The notes under the pieces were generated by a model, which was not told the origin of the DNA, made no database searches, and saw only the letters and a list, made by a program, of their open reading frames with translations. Source: Progne subis subis (Eukaryota; Chordata; Aves; Passeriformes; Hirundinidae). Taken from it: DNA of 64,000 bases. The stretch is from contig JAKJHU010000046.1 in assembly GCA_022316685.1 (NCBI GenBank), positions 6,175,001-6,239,000 on the forward strand, given 5' to 3'. The first letter of the stretch is position 1; each line of letters begins with the position of its first letter. The translations under genes were made by a program, and so were the position numbers. Shown here piece by piece: positions 38,201 to 53,200 of this stretch.

Positions 38201-41200
38201 CCTAGAAGGGTGCTTCCTTCCTTTCTTTGGAGTTCTTTTCATTTTGACCTAATTCATACGTTTGATTTTGTTGATCTCAAATGAGGAAACAGTTTCAGTA
38301 AGACTGGCAAGGAGTTAGTCTGGGAATGACAGTGGGACTGATAACTCTGTTACTGTGAAAACTATCAAAATATGTTTTCTACCTTGAAATGTTCTTCCAC
38401 ACAAAAAATGGCAAAACATATACTTCAGAATTAGACATGCAGTGAATGTTTAGTTTTGGATAAGAATATCTATGGCTTATTGTGGCTGGCAAATCCCTTG
38501 CAGTCTTAGAGTTTTGGTTATACTGTTATATCTCTTCCCCTTTTGAAATGTTGTGCTTCCAGGGAGCAAAAGGAACTCTTTTTGATTATTCAGTGTGTAT
38601 TTGGTGGGAAAGAAAAAGAGGTATAAAGGAAAATTTGCAAAGAGGTGATCCTTTGCTGGTATTTAGGTGATCCAAAGAGCTCCATTTTTTCCATATTCAG
38701 ATTTTTGTTATCTATTGACTCTTGCCTCTAGACAACCTGTGGCACTGTTCATAAAAAAAACTCCTTCCTTATATCTCATCTAAATCAACCCTCCTGCAGG
38801 TTAAAGCCATTAGCCCTTGTCCTGTCCATTTGAATCCCCAGCTGTGAGCCCCTACCACCTCTCCATTTCCCCTCTCCCACGGTTGCCCTCCTCCAGGCAG
38901 GGATAGGTCCTTCTCAGTTGGATCTGGCAGCTGCTCCTTGTGCTGAGCTGGGTTTGGATTTCCCTATGCTGAGGATTTCTTGCACAGCCTGCAGCAAAGC
39001 AAGAGGCAGCAGCTTCCAGCCTTGCCCAAGTCCAGGTGGATGATATCGTTCTTCCATCATTAAACAGCACTGTAACCCTACTGTAGAAGGCCACTAAATT
39101 TGTCAGGTACAATTTACCCTTAGTGAAGCCACACTGACTGTCATCAGTGACCACCTTTTCATGTGCCTGAGATTAAGTTCTATGTGAAAACTTCTAAAAT
39201 AAATAAAATTTTGAAGAAATTCTAGGGAATTTGAGTAGTTTAGGAGCCCTTATACTTAAATTAATCTGAGAAACTTTATCATGTCAGTGTAGCTGCAGCT
39301 TAATTCTCTTCTATTCTGCTAATTATTTGTCCTAACACACTGAACTGTGACATTGTGAATTAACATTTTGAATAAAAGACATTGCTCAGGTGTATCAAAC
39401 ACAAACTATGCTTTTGTTCTCTTATAATGCCATGATCTTTAAATGACAAGGAGAGGTTAGAAAGATAGGGATATTATGCTTGTCTTCTAAGTGTGCTTAG
39501 TGAGAAAAGCTTAAAGTTACAGTGCATTTTAAAGTCTAAGTGGCTGGAACGAACAAACTATTACCATTATTTGAATATATTTTCTCTAGGGATGATATGG
39601 AGAAGTCAAAGGCATCGGGAGATTGGAAAGCTGTACATAATTTTTATTCGACAACTTTTGATTCTTTCTTGGAGATAAATGCTGCATTTAAGGTATAAAA
39701 TAATTCCTAATACTGTTTAGTAATTGCAGTGCTTTGTGTATCTTCAAAATGTTTCCAAAAATATCTGTTAAAGCCTTTCAGCCAGGTATTCAAGGCCACT
39801 AAGATCATTTTGTCATGATCTCTCCTGCCTTTTGTTGACAATCTGTTGTTGCATTGAGGTATTGATTCCAGTTTAAGCAATTATATTTCAAGTTTGTGGA
39901 GCTTTAAAATTCCAGTATGTAGTTTGTGTGTATGACTCTGTGACTGTGTAGGTACTTTCTACACTAGTTACAAGTTTAAAACCTCCAAGCTAATGCAGTG
40001 GCCTAGGCAAATCTGGAAACAGAAATTCCTTATCCCTAAAAAAGGTGTGGTACGGACTGTGGTATAGCTGTTTGTGTGCTATGATGACATGGATTTCCTA
40101 GGGAACAGTTGTATTTGTGTTTCTGAGTTCATGCTATATTATTATTTCCTACCTATTATAGAGCAAAATGTGCTTATGATACTTAATATGGATGATAGGG
40201 TCTGAGCCTGGATGAAATAACCTGTGACCTTTAGTTATTTAGCAAATATTGAATGCTTAAAGTTTTGCCTTTGTCTGATAATGGATCAACAACAAAGATG
40301 AAAGATGAAAGTTCAATGCGATAGATTATTTGAAAACTTCTTACATTTTTAAAATAGAATGACAACATGAATATGTGTAGGATTACTATTGCTTTGCTCT
40401 GTCTTTAGCATACTTATTAAGGAAACTTATATTCCTAGGTTTTGTTAAGAAAATATTTATATCTGAACATGTTTTCCTAAGCTTGCTGTTAACTTACATT
40501 TTCAAAGATAGCTCTAAAATATTCAAAATGCTTCATGTATTTTCTAAATTACAGAAAGATACCAATTCTCCATTTAATACCATTGAGGACTCTGGAATCG
40601 ATGCAAAATTTGTGAATGTTGTCTATGATGCCTTATTAAATACTGTAAGTAAAAAAAATAATTCATGTTTTATACCATTTATACCAAGTTTTTCCCAGAT
40701 AGGCATGATTTCTGAAGAATCTCTCAAAACATACTTTAAAAGATCCCACGAGAACTGTCATAGAATCATGACAGCTACTCTAGTAAAAGCAGAGGAAATT
40801 TTTCCTACTAGTAAAGCATAGTTTATATTGTGGTAGTTCTTAAAGACTGCATATCTTGGAGATATTGCATTTCTGTGATGGGACTGCATGGTGGGAAATA
40901 AAGAAAATGTGAGGATGGGGATAGTAAAAAAGTAGGTCCTGTATACAAAGGACAGTAGTTTAGAAACTATATTTACAGGGTTTAAGTTTTGAAAGGCACC
41001 ATTTGGCACAGCCCCACACTCAGCTAGTACGTCTGTGAGGAAGATATTTAGGAGCTCAGCATCGTAACACAGAAGATTTCTTAGCTGTCTTGAAATGCAA
41101 GCAAAGCAAACTTGCTTGTTTGTACAATATCTTATATTGAATATGTATAATTACTTCAGATATGATTTTTTCTCTCCTTTTTTCATAGCCTCAAGATGTT

Positions 41201-44200
41201 CAAAAGTCAGTCCTAAAAGGAATAATTAATGGTCTCCTGCAAGAATGGACAGGGTAATTATAATAAATGTTTGCATCCGTGCTGTGCCAGCGCTTAAATC
41301 TGCTATATGTTTTATCTTTATTGTTTTAGGCAAAGAAGGAAAATGTGATGCAACTTATTTGATACATAAGAACTTAATTATGTTCGGCAAATCTGCATCT
41401 TTCACTCTGTAAGCTGGTATTAAACCTCTGAGAGGCAGATCCATACCCAGCCATGCATTCCATCACCAAATCTCAGCTTACTTGTTGCCAGGGTATTACT
41501 TTGGACATTTTAATTGTGAGATAAATTAAGGAATTTAACTAGGGTAAAACTTATTCTCATTGTCCACCCCTCAACTAGCCACTTGGACAATTCACTGATC
41601 CACGGTTTGCTTCACAATACTGTTGGTGTGTGGCAGCACCACAGAAAGAGCAATGCAGGATGCAGAAGGGGATAGCCCAAAAGCAGGAAGGATTTTGGAG
41701 ATGACAACATCTTAGCATGAAGTAATAGGAGTGAAAATGCATAGCGTAATTCATAAAAAGGTATAGCAAGAGACAGTGTCTGGTTGTAACTCACATGTGA
41801 CCCAGGTCTTGGCTACCCTGTTCTCCAACTTACACTGCTTTTTGTGCTGTTGCTGCCTGTATTCGTGGTTATGTAAAAGCCTTGATAAAAGTGAAGTGCA
41901 GAGGCTGCAGTGGTAGAAGTGTATGGAGACTTCTTGCAGGAAATATCAGAAAGCAAATCAACTCCTTTATGGTGTCACTTGAGATAGAAAATAATGCATA
42001 ATTCCCTCTTTGAAACACCTCTGACTCTTCAATTCTGACCTTTTGTTGGCCTTCTGTCATGTTTTAAAAAGACAGATAATAAATAGCCTGCTGCCTTTAG
42101 AGAATTACCAGAAATTGTAAATGTTGTTTTCAGTTTTTGAGAGCAGTGAAGATTCTTGAATATGGTATTCTATATATATTCGCAAAGCAAAATAAAATCA
42201 TCCAATATTTCATGACTCCTAATGTTTTTAAATTATGGATCCATAAGGTTCTCTTTATTATTTCATTCTTTCATAGGCCACGAACAAAAGATGATCTTAG
42301 AGCATATTGTATACTTTTGCAGGTAAGAAAAATACAGGTTTTTTATCTAAGTATGTGTCTGCTTAACTTATAATCTATAAACCAGTATACTGTGCAAACA
42401 AGATAGTTTGTATAGCTGAGATACTTCACATCCAATTTCCTGTTGTAAGAATGTATTAAAATATCGAAAAAGTGTAATGCATGATGGGAATGGGAGCTTA
42501 ATGGAAGACAGTTGATGGAGAAAGCTTGCATAGATTAAAACTATGCACTAATAGACAAGTTATTGTTTCCTTTTATTTTCTGGGTTGAAAGAATAAACAT
42601 TCTACCTACTTATTTGTTCATATGCTGTCCTTACTCCTGGATTTGCTTTATTAGGATGCTGTGACACTGAAAGTTTTAGTATATGTGCTTTGATATTGCT
42701 GTAACTCTCCAAGTGTTCCTTTTTATCCAGTCTGTCTCGCTGACTTTCTCCAGTCTATCTGGTTACAATGTCTGATTTCTGTCTGTGGTCACCTCTTACC
42801 TCTGCTGCTATAATTAGCTTGCATTTGTTGCAGATTTCCCCTTTATATTTTGCTAGTGTACCTAACACCTCTGCACACAAGGAGCAGTTTCTGATTTGAG
42901 AATTTCAAATGGCAATTAAATTTATTGAGACAATAGTTTTCTTCTCTGGGGTGGTATATACTAACTGTGAATTCAAAAGAATGTCTCCTGCTGAAACAAG
43001 GGAATGTGTGAACACGTGGAATAGAGGGAAAGTCAGTTTGGATGGATATGGGATAGACAGGATCTATAGGAATTTGTATTACTGATAGAAAAACACATCA
43101 CTTAGAGGAGAGTAGTTTGTGTTAGAATGTAAAGAATAATCCAGAATATTGAATACTGCCTGTGGGCTTTCTTTTGGGGGAAAAAAAATCATACTTTTAC
43201 AATACAGCAGCTTTGTATTTTTTATTTGGCTAGAAGTTGTGAGTTGTTTTTTCCAATAGTTTTACCACTGTCACAGCTATTTTGTGAACTACTTTCCTGT
43301 GTTATTGTACTGGCAACAACAAACATAAGAAAAAATCCTAATGACTTTTTTTCCCTTTGTGCAGTTTATTAACCTAACACCTTTTTTTAATCTTTTTCAG
43401 AATCCTCAATTTAGTAACACTTCTACTTATGTCATCTATGCTCACTTGCTAAGACAGATAGCAGCCTTAACAGAAGCTGACCATCATTTCCTAGTGCACT
43501 GGTCTAAAAAGTAAAAAAAAACACCAAAACCCCACATTACAAATTCCATTTCTAGGATTACAATTGTTACTGTATTTCCATTGATGTTGACTGTTTTATA
43601 AATTATATGAAAGTTAATTTAATTGACTAAAGAGATTGGTTTTGTTGCTTTCAAATACATGTGGACATAGTCCACTAAGTGATACTGATTTATAGATGCA
43701 AAATGTGTTTCATGCATAAAAATTATTATATTTATGCAAGAAAAGCCTTAATTACAAAAATGACTTATCAGAGTTATTTTTTGATAACACATGCAAAATA
43801 ACTTATGTGTAAATTTTTAGTTATATGTTTACATGGTATTATTAAAACCAACATCTTTATGATCTTTGTTTGAATAAAGTTTTATCTTGCATAACTCTCA
43901 AAAGATACTGTAATGTTGCTGTAATGTACAGAAACCACAAAGGAATTAGAGGCCTGGCTTCCTAGTGTAATAGAGGGGGTGAGAGAGTGTGGTTAGGGCA
44001 TTAGATTTGTAATTAATTGAAATAATTCTAATAGCACCTCACTAAAAAGGTCATATGGGGGTAACTGCCCAAAGAGCAGCTCCTAGGCTAGTATGCATAT
44101 TGCCTTCCATGCCCTGACTGAGTAAGAAGTTTAGTTTGAGGTAAAAACAAAGTTTGGCCAAATTTGCAATTTCAAAATCTCCTAGTAAATCTTAATTAAG

Positions 44201-47200
44201 GATTTTCCTCTCTGCAAGGATGGTAATTCAATTTCCCTCCCCTTCTCTATGTCCAGATTTGCTTAAAATTGTGGTAAAATATTACTTCATTGGTACTGCA
44301 TTTACAAATGAGGTTTCCACTTTTGGTTAAGGATGCAGTAGACATATCAAGGCTTTTAGTCTTAAAGCATGCATTCAAAATGGAAACCATTAAAATAGGA
44401 GAGCTCTTGTTTAGAAAAGGGTATTTTAACATGCATATACATATATGTGTATTGTTGTGCTATTATGGAAGTGGTGTAGCGTGTAATTTAAAATGTGCAC
44501 ATGGCACAAGTATCTGAAGCATATGCCACTTTTTGTTTAAAAGGATCCTGTATCTCAAAATAAATCAGAATTTCTCAGTGTTCAGAGTGTGGAGTGAAAT
44601 AGATAATGAGTTTTGTTTTGTTTACTAAAAGTCAAGAACAGATAATGATGCTGTTGCTCTATTTTTATTCTTCCACAGACTTAAAGAGCATAGTTAGGGG
44701 TGCACTGAAGAGAATTACCATGTGTCAATATTTAAAAGCATGCTTCAAACATTACATTTGGATTTTTGTTTTTTATGTACAGAACAAAAGTATTTAAAAA
44801 TAATTTAAACAATTAAAATAGAATTTTAAAAATTTAATCAAGTGTTTTTTTTGAAAAGCATTGATATTTGATAACAAACTCTAGTGTAGACAGTGATCAC
44901 ATGAGAATAAGTGCAGCATGTTTGTTTTAGGATTTCACAGAAGAGGTTCAAGCAGGTGGTGGACAGGTTACTGCAGTTTATTTCTTTACGGCTGTTTCCT
45001 GCAAAACCTGAAGAGTTTCCACCAATGGTGAAATGTACCTGGTGGATTCCATCAGCAACAAAAGTCCTGGCTTTATTTAGTAGGTATTTTTCTTGAACTG
45101 TGTAGGCATATATATGTTTTAATACGTATATTTTGTGTGTAAATAGGGTTTGTTTTATAGATACACACACATATTGGGAGAGGATAGTTTTTCTGCTCCT
45201 TTTCTGGGGGAGAGTAATAACAATGGTGGCACAGTACAAAGTACAATAAAATGCTAAAGTGTAGTAAACTAGAGTCTTTTTTTGGTAAGTCTTCCTCCTT
45301 GTTTTCCAGTAGAGGATAATTTTGTCACAGAGATAAAATGTCACAGGGATAAAATGTCACAGAGTTTTCCTGTGACAACAACTGGAGATTGTTCAAACAG
45401 AAATCCACAAAAGTAACCAACGGTTAAGGTTTCCCTTAGATTTATAGGAGAAACTGTCTTAAACTGAATTTCTTCTGTAACTCACCTACCCCCAAGGAAC
45501 TATTTAGCATCTAAAGGAAAGTAGGCAATGCATGTGCCTCTTGCATCCAAAACTACACCTTAAAAAAAGTAAATCCCTGCTCAGTTCAACAGAGTATAGC
45601 AAATTTGACTACTGCAGATGTGAACCTTCTCAATTGCTGCCAAATGATGATTAGAACACTTTCTCATTTTTAGGATGTAAAACCACCAAATGAAAATTAA
45701 AATTGGAATTAAGATGTTTTCACTGTCATACTTTTCAATACTTCACTTAAGCAGAAGTTTTAAAACTTCTACTTAAAAAAGTATTCTGCACATTCCTGCC
45801 TGTTCAGAGTTAGGCACATTAGTACCCCTGTATCTAACCCCAAGATGTGTTTATAGTCATTTATGAAAGAATTGCTTGTTCCTTAATTCTGGAAAAAAGA
45901 GCTATTTAGTCAGTCAAAAAACACTACTTTGTGTCTGACTGACCAAAATTAAATTGTGCTGAAGTGCAAATAGAGAAAACTTATTAGCTGTTTGATATTT
46001 TATGAATGTCATTATATAATGAGATAGCTTAAATGTGAATTGGCTTTCTTCCTTTGGTCAATTACTTAATTTTTGTGCAGGTCTAGGTGGTGTAATAGAA
46101 AAAAAGTAGATTTTGTAGCTGTAGCTGCTTGAAATTATACGTATTTCTTAAACACTTTATCAAACTGCTTCTTCATCAATTGCAGCAGAACATAGCACTG
46201 TTTATCTATGAAATCTTAATTTAGTGTATGTCAGTAAGGGAACCAGAGTCAAACTAGGTTCCCTTATCATAAATGGGCTGAAGTAGGGATTTACTGTTTT
46301 CTACAGCAATTAACGTGATGTCGTGTAGTGTTATATTCTAGCTATAGTTCTGTTGCAACACTGGTGCTCATGATGCCAAGAAATGAGATGTGCTTAATCT
46401 AGGCATTTTTTTTAAAGACTTTTGTGTTTTCTTTGTAGATGCTGCAAATAGTCTGATTAGCCCTTCTATTATTTCTTATACGGATTTCTATAATTCTACA
46501 CTTGATCATATTGATCTTATGGAAGAATATCATAATTGGCAATGCTATGGGAATTCTCACAGGTAAGAGGAATAACTAGTTGTTTCATCTTGAGTAATAC
46601 TTCAAAGCATTGTATCTATGCCTTATATATCTCTGTTAAATGTAGTGGATATATAGCGCCTATATGGTGTGCATACCATTTATGTGTATATAGATCCATG
46701 TTAAATATTTTATTATTTTATTAGAAAAACATACTATAGCTACCACTTACTTGCTACTGCATGGATGTGAGATTGATTGGAATAAATCTCATTCTGCCTT
46801 TACAAACTAAAGAAAACACGTAAATTACGGATGATAATAAAATAAGTTTATTAATTATTGGCATAGATTTCTGACTATGTCTTACTACAGACATATTTTA
46901 GTCTCCAGTACATTCATAGGCATTTTCCTTGCCTTCAGCAGCAGTTGGGGAAAACTTCGAGACCATATTTTGCTCCACTGAATCAGGTATTTCAGGCTTC
47001 CCTTCTGTCTGATACCTGATATTCTACATGAGAAGAAAAAAAACTAACTAAACAAAACAAACCACAAAAAACCCAAATGACAAAAGATAAGTAGTATTTA
47101 TTTCAGTTTCTAGCAGTTTTTGCAAATAACAGTTTGTTCTACTGAGTCAAGTATCAAGTATATATACAAAGTGAAAAAACTAGCTATTTGCAAATTATTG

Positions 47201-50200
47201 TCAGTGGAGGAATTAGTTACTGAATAATAATTCACTCCTGTATTCTTAAAATGAAAATAGTGTGCTAGAAAGAAAATGCTTAATCTTCTTTTCTCTTGTT
47301 AGGTTTTCTTTCTGTCAATACCCATTTATTATTTCTATAGCAGCAAAAAAAGTTATTATTCAAAGGGATTCAGAACAACAAATGATAAGTATTGCACGGG
47401 TAAGTCCCTCAATGATAAATGTTTGTCTCATTCATTGGTATTTTATGGGTATTTGTTAGATTGATATTACACATGGCCTGTTGTTACAACTTCTGGTATT
47501 TCTGACTGCCCTGAAAAAGAACTAAACCATTTTGCTATGAATAGTCTACAAACATCCATACTGGCTTCTCTCAGTTTTGTTTTGGTTTTTTTTTTTCTTT
47601 TTGTGTACTTAGTTTCAGGATCCTTATAGATGGCAGTGTTTTAGAGAAAGTTATAGTACTTGACTAACTTTTTGAGAAACCAGCATAACATTGCTAGCAT
47701 GTTAAATTAACATGATCATTAAGGAAGAAAAATTCCATGAGAATTTTGGACTGTTTTGTGTTTTATTCTGTGGAGGTGTGTTGTTATGAAAGACTGAGAT
47801 TCAACAGTATCCTTTCAGGTGGTGGAAGAGGTGCTGCTTCTGGGCAGCCTCTTGTGTTTGGAAAGAGGCATTGTCTGCTTCCCTCAATGGTAGTTTTCTA
47901 CAGGTGATAAGTCTTTTCCTCTGTGCTCTGTGTGGCAGCACCACCACCACCTATCCTGTCTGTTCCTGTCTTGCTGGATATACCTTGTGAATAGCTAATT
48001 AAAGCAAAAGCCAGTTTCCAGAATCTTCCTGGTATGTTTTGAACAATTTGGGAAGTGCCACCTTCTTGTTAAACCTCCCAAGAAGTTATTTCAAATGTAG
48101 TGTAAATGGTATCTGCAGTAGGAAAGAAATTTCTCTCCATCTCCTAGAAGACACTGAAGCAGTTACAATGTTAGGGAAATGTCTTTAATACATGATACTG
48201 AGGAATTTTTACAGTTAACAAGTGTGATACCTTTTTTAAAATGAAGATACTACATGTATGATGTTTCTTTTTCATTCAAATAGCAAAGCCTTGTGGATAA
48301 AGTCTCTCGCAGACAGAAGCCTGACATGAATATGTTATTCCTAAATGTGAAAGTGAGGAGGACACACCTTGTTAGTGATTCACTTGATGAGGTAACAAAA
48401 AAATATAATGAAATTGTGTGTTGCTGTAGAGTAGCTATTGTTAGATTTCAATTTGATAAGTCATATTAAAAACTTCTGTAGTAAGAAATTGGAAATATAA
48501 CTACATAATACTAAATAAAGATAATTTATTTACTGTCAAAATTGCAGTGCTGCAGAACAGATTGGATTTGACATTCTGAAATTCATTTTCTGTGCTCATA
48601 CTGCTCCATAGCTAAGCCCATACCAAACATACACGCTTGCACATGGTCTGTATTTGTATTAGTAATTTTTGTGTTAAAAACACAATGCACAATTATCAGT
48701 TTCTGTAGGACTTGAGTCCATGATAACAGCATGAATAGTATGTGACTAATCACTAATGAGGTTGTTCTGTTCTAATTCTTGGAAAATTTTTGTTCTTTTC
48801 CTTCTCTATCCTGTAAGAATAATTTTGGGCTTTCTTAAATTCTTATAACTAATTCCTCACATTCTTCAATGTAATTTTTCCTTTTTTAGAAATGAAACAG
48901 ATGTGTCCATTAAAGTAGGCAATTCTTCAATATCCACTGAACCTTGCTAATTAACATTATTTAATGAAATTTAGTTCCCTCTCTTTCTCAACATTGAGAA
49001 CAACCTGATGATACTGAAAAATAAGTCCAGGTAGTGAAAAAAAACATCAAACAAATTCTGATTACTCATGTGATAAAGTGTAAGTTTAAACTTTATTTTC
49101 CTGTATTAAAATGTGTCTATTTTTGGCCTTTTCTCCTAAGACAAAAGAAATATTATTGGTAATATTACTTTCTCTCAGGCATTGTAGGTTTTTTTTACCA
49201 CAATAAAATGACCAAGAGAAAATTCAAAAGTTTTTATAGTCAAAATATTCTCCTGTTTATTTCCAGTGTTTTCTTCTACCCATCTCAGAGATGAGTAAGA
49301 ATTTATTATATATTCATATTCCCAAACTTATGGGGAACAGCAGGTGGAGAGGGAAGATGTCTTAATTGTATTTCAAATTTAAATAATTTGCAAAGGAAAA
49401 GCACTTCAGCTAATAAATAGATTGTTTCAAATAAGACAAATACCTGTAGTTATAAAATCTATGTAATAGGAATTTACATGAGCAACTAACATGGAGGTTA
49501 TTTTAGCACATGTATATTCTTGACTGGTTTGAACACTTTTCTCTGGAGCTGGACAGTAATTAATGGCTTAAAGAAAGCTAGTATAGAGACTCAGTCTGAA
49601 AGATTGTTAATTGTAATAGGCTGTAATCTAATTCTTTGCAAGATTTTTGTGGACCTGCATGAAATGCTGTCTCTTAGGACAAAACAATGAAAAGAGCTTT
49701 TTACCATTGTCTAAAAAACAGTTGTAAAAAGCAGGTGATACTTGCTGGCAGGCATCCTACACAAAATCAAATGGTGTCAAATATTGAAAGTGTTAGCTTA
49801 CTTCCTTACTTCTAAATATTTCCAAATTATGTATGAGTACTTTTTTAATTTGTCATTTCCTCCTGGTAGCCTCTCTTCTGTAAACAGTAAAAAATTATAT
49901 GGGTCTGAAATATTCCAGACAAACTCAATTCATTGTATCTAATTGCTTATTAAGTCTATTTGTGCACCACCTAACTTCTTTTCAAGCCCAGAGTGACACC
50001 ATGTGCAAAGTAGGTGATGGTTTCAAGTAATCATAATTACCTTGCTTATGTAATTCAGTCATTGTTTTAATATAGTTTTGACCTATTAGTCGAAAATTAT
50101 GCAAAATAATGGTTTAAGCAGTGCAAGAACAGTAGAGTAGAGTTTGAAGTGTGTTCTCTGTGGCTAGTGGTAGTGATAATATTAAATCTCCTTTTTCTTC

Positions 50201-53200
50201 TGCCTTACCTATTTCACAATAGCTAGCAAGGAAGAAGGCAGATCTGAAAAAGAAGTTAAAAGTCACATTTGTAGGGGAAGCTGGTCTTGATATGGGTGGC
50301 TTGACAAAAGAATGGTTTCTTCTTCTGATTCGACAGATTTTTCACCCAGATTATGGTGAGTCCTTATAATTCTTCAGTAAAATGTGAGAATTTGTTCAGA
50401 CTCTGTAAGCACTGCTCACCAATAATGGAAAAGTCTTTGCATTATAAACACTGTTTTCAGCATAAATCCAAAACATAGCCTTGCTAATAGCTTAGCTATT
50501 AGCTATGAAGGAAATTATCTCAGCCTAAAACAGCACAATGATTTAGCAAATATTCAAGTGGAGATAAGGCCAAATGTATTGGTTTATCATTTACCATCCT
50601 TCCCTATTTCTCCACATGCTGCATCTTCTCTTCTGCCTTCAGCTGTCTTCATATTGCTAGTTAAGGAAGGGAGTTTTTCTGGGTTTTGTCAGCAGCTGTA
50701 GTTGGATGCTGTTACTGTGCTCAATTCTGGCAAACTGCCAGAACTGGTCTCCCATGTATCAATGGGATTTTTCTTTGGTATTGATAATTGGTTGCACTGA
50801 GAGTGCCTGCACATTCTAGTACTATTTCTGTGACTAGGACAGGTAGAGGTTAGTTTTTACTTGAATCTTTGTCATCATATGTTCTGCTTGTGGTATCTGT
50901 GTGGTATTCTTAAAGGGGTCTGGGGTAATCTCAGAAAAGAAAGGTCCAGTCAGGAGCAGAGACAGCATAGGCTGGGATGAGCCTGAATGAAAAAGCTGCC
51001 TCTGCTGCTACCAGGACCAGTGAGCCTGTAAGGACATTTCATGGCCAAGAGGAAAAGAAAAAGACTTTTTGTTTAAATAGGAGATTGTAAGACATGAATG
51101 AGCAGTCATAAGCAAGCGGTTCCATCCACTTGTTTTATAGTGATGTAGATGGGTCTGGGTAAGTTTTATTCACCACTCTGAGCTCACCACAATGAGCTTT
51201 CCTCTGGGCATGGATACATTACTGATGACTTAGTGCATTAAAGTGTTGCCAGGATGGCTTTTAAATTGAATTCCAGGGACTTGAGCATAACACCTGACAG
51301 TCATTGAGCTTGCCTGTCTTTGCCTGAAAGTGTTCATGTCCCTTAAAATCGTGGTCCTTTCTTGTTTATAGGACTACTTCTAAAGGTACAGAATTTTGAG
51401 TTGTAAGCATGTCATCATATCTGCTGAGATTGTTATTTGCCTGTAGCCCTTTTTCTAGTAGAAAGGGGTCTGTGTGAAGACATGACATTGGTGATAGCAA
51501 CTGTAATAGGAAACAATTTGTCTTGCAGAAAGCATTCTGTAAGTTTGACAGTCCTGTTAGTAAAAATGCTGTCAGCAGAGCTTGGTAACTGATGAGTTTG
51601 GAAACATTCGGAATAATTTATTTTTTCACTATCTCTGGCAGGCTTCCTTACTTTAAAGTGCAAATTCTTTCATTGTTATGACTATCAGCCAAGTGTGGGA
51701 GGAGTTCAGAAATATTCTTGTCCCCTGGAAAGGGACTGTATCCTCTGCTGTCTTTAATGTTTAAGAAGCAAATAACATGTCAGAAGCTTGGAAGGGAGAA
51801 TGTCACTGTTATTACCCTTTCCAGGTTTAGTGATTCTTCAGGTTTAATTCTTGGTATTTAAAAACTCTTAATTAACTGTCTGCCTGCCTGTGTGTTTTGC
51901 AGTGCTTTCTTTATCGTGGTGTGGACAATTAACAAATGGCATTCAAAACTTATTTTGTTCCAACATTGTTATGATCTTTTCATATGTGATCCTTACTCTG
52001 CCTTACATGCAGCTGTTCTGTTGCTTCTGGCAATGTCTAAAACTTTTGTGATGAGCACCTTTTTGAGCTGGAGTTCAAAAGATAAATTGTTCAGGAGAGT
52101 GGGGGGAAAACGTGAAGGCAGCTTTTTCCTGTAATTTATCGTAAGAACTGGATGTCCCTGAGGCAAGTTGGATATTCAATATTCATTCTTTTTTTTTTTT
52201 TTTTTTAAAGGTCAAAAGGACTTTGATTTTTTTTTTTTTTTTCTCATTTAAATATTATATTTGACTAACTATCTTCAAGCAGAGATACAGTGAGCTATTG
52301 CATATAAGATGTGCTTAGCACTAGTCAGTGCTTTGGTTTGTACGGACCATGGCAACAATAATGAACTTGGCCCATTCAATCCCAAGAAGTTCAAAAAGGC
52401 CATCACATTTCATGCAGTTTACTTCTGCATTAAAGCACGCTTATGTGGAGTGTGTCTTGCCTCTCTGAGCAATACTTCCCAGGCATTTTAGAGCTGTTAT
52501 CTGCTTTCATTATGTAGGTTTTTACTTTCTGTCACTCTTTAAAACAGAATGTTCTGTTTTAAAGAACAGAATCTGTATCTGACACAAATAGCAGTTAAAC
52601 TCATCTATACTCATGATTTCAGTAGGATCTAGCTTATCATTTAGACCCATGAGTGACTTTTTTAGGTACATGTGGTTTGGGGCTTTTTTAAATTTTCTGG
52701 TATAATTTTTTGACAGAAAATATGAAACATACCCTTTTGCTGGTAGTGTGTGTGTATAACATAAACCATTTACAGTTTTTTATTCTAAGAAGGTAAAGCT
52801 TATGGTATTTGTAGCATGGGATTCATGCCAGCATTTTTAGGGATTGTCATGTGCTGTTGACCTAGAAAGAAAGGAGGAAATAGAGTTTACAATGCAATAG
52901 GAAAAGTTTTGGTTGGACAGTTAATGTTTATGGCAGTACTGATGCTGGAGTGAAGTGAAGAAAAAGATTGCATAGGGACTGTGCAAAATATCCACAACTG
53001 GAGACCCTGAAGAACGTGTTACACTAACAGCAAGCAGGGCTGGTGGGCTTGAGCCTGCTTCAGGCTTGGCAGTGCCCTTGGTGCTCCTTCCCAAGCACCT
53101 GTCTGCAGGCTCCTGCCGTGGGTGGGAACAGGGTCCTGAGAACAAGCATGGGGATGTGGGCACCCCCAGGAGCACCCCCAAGGGTGCATGGGTAGGAAAG

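Larger units (their letters stand above)
38183..50222 (+). other. HECTD2: HECTD2 introns 3 to 12
   Basis: Ten introns of 0.5 to 1.8 kb between the listed exons, AT-rich and unremarkable apart from the antisense CR1 in intron 3 and three copies of a 15-base repeat in intron 9. Open frames extending exons 5, 7 and 11 end within the introns. No non-coding RNA was recognised. Confidence 0.8.

Noticed and set aside
40483..40821. 112-codon open frame read as a gene of its own
   Set aside because: It is HECTD2 exon 5 (40555-40644) plus intron sequence on both sides.
44838..45344. 168-codon minus-strand open frame
   Set aside because: It lies opposite HECTD2 exon 9 and the adjoining introns, where the sense coding sequence is certain; the translation has no recognisable motif.
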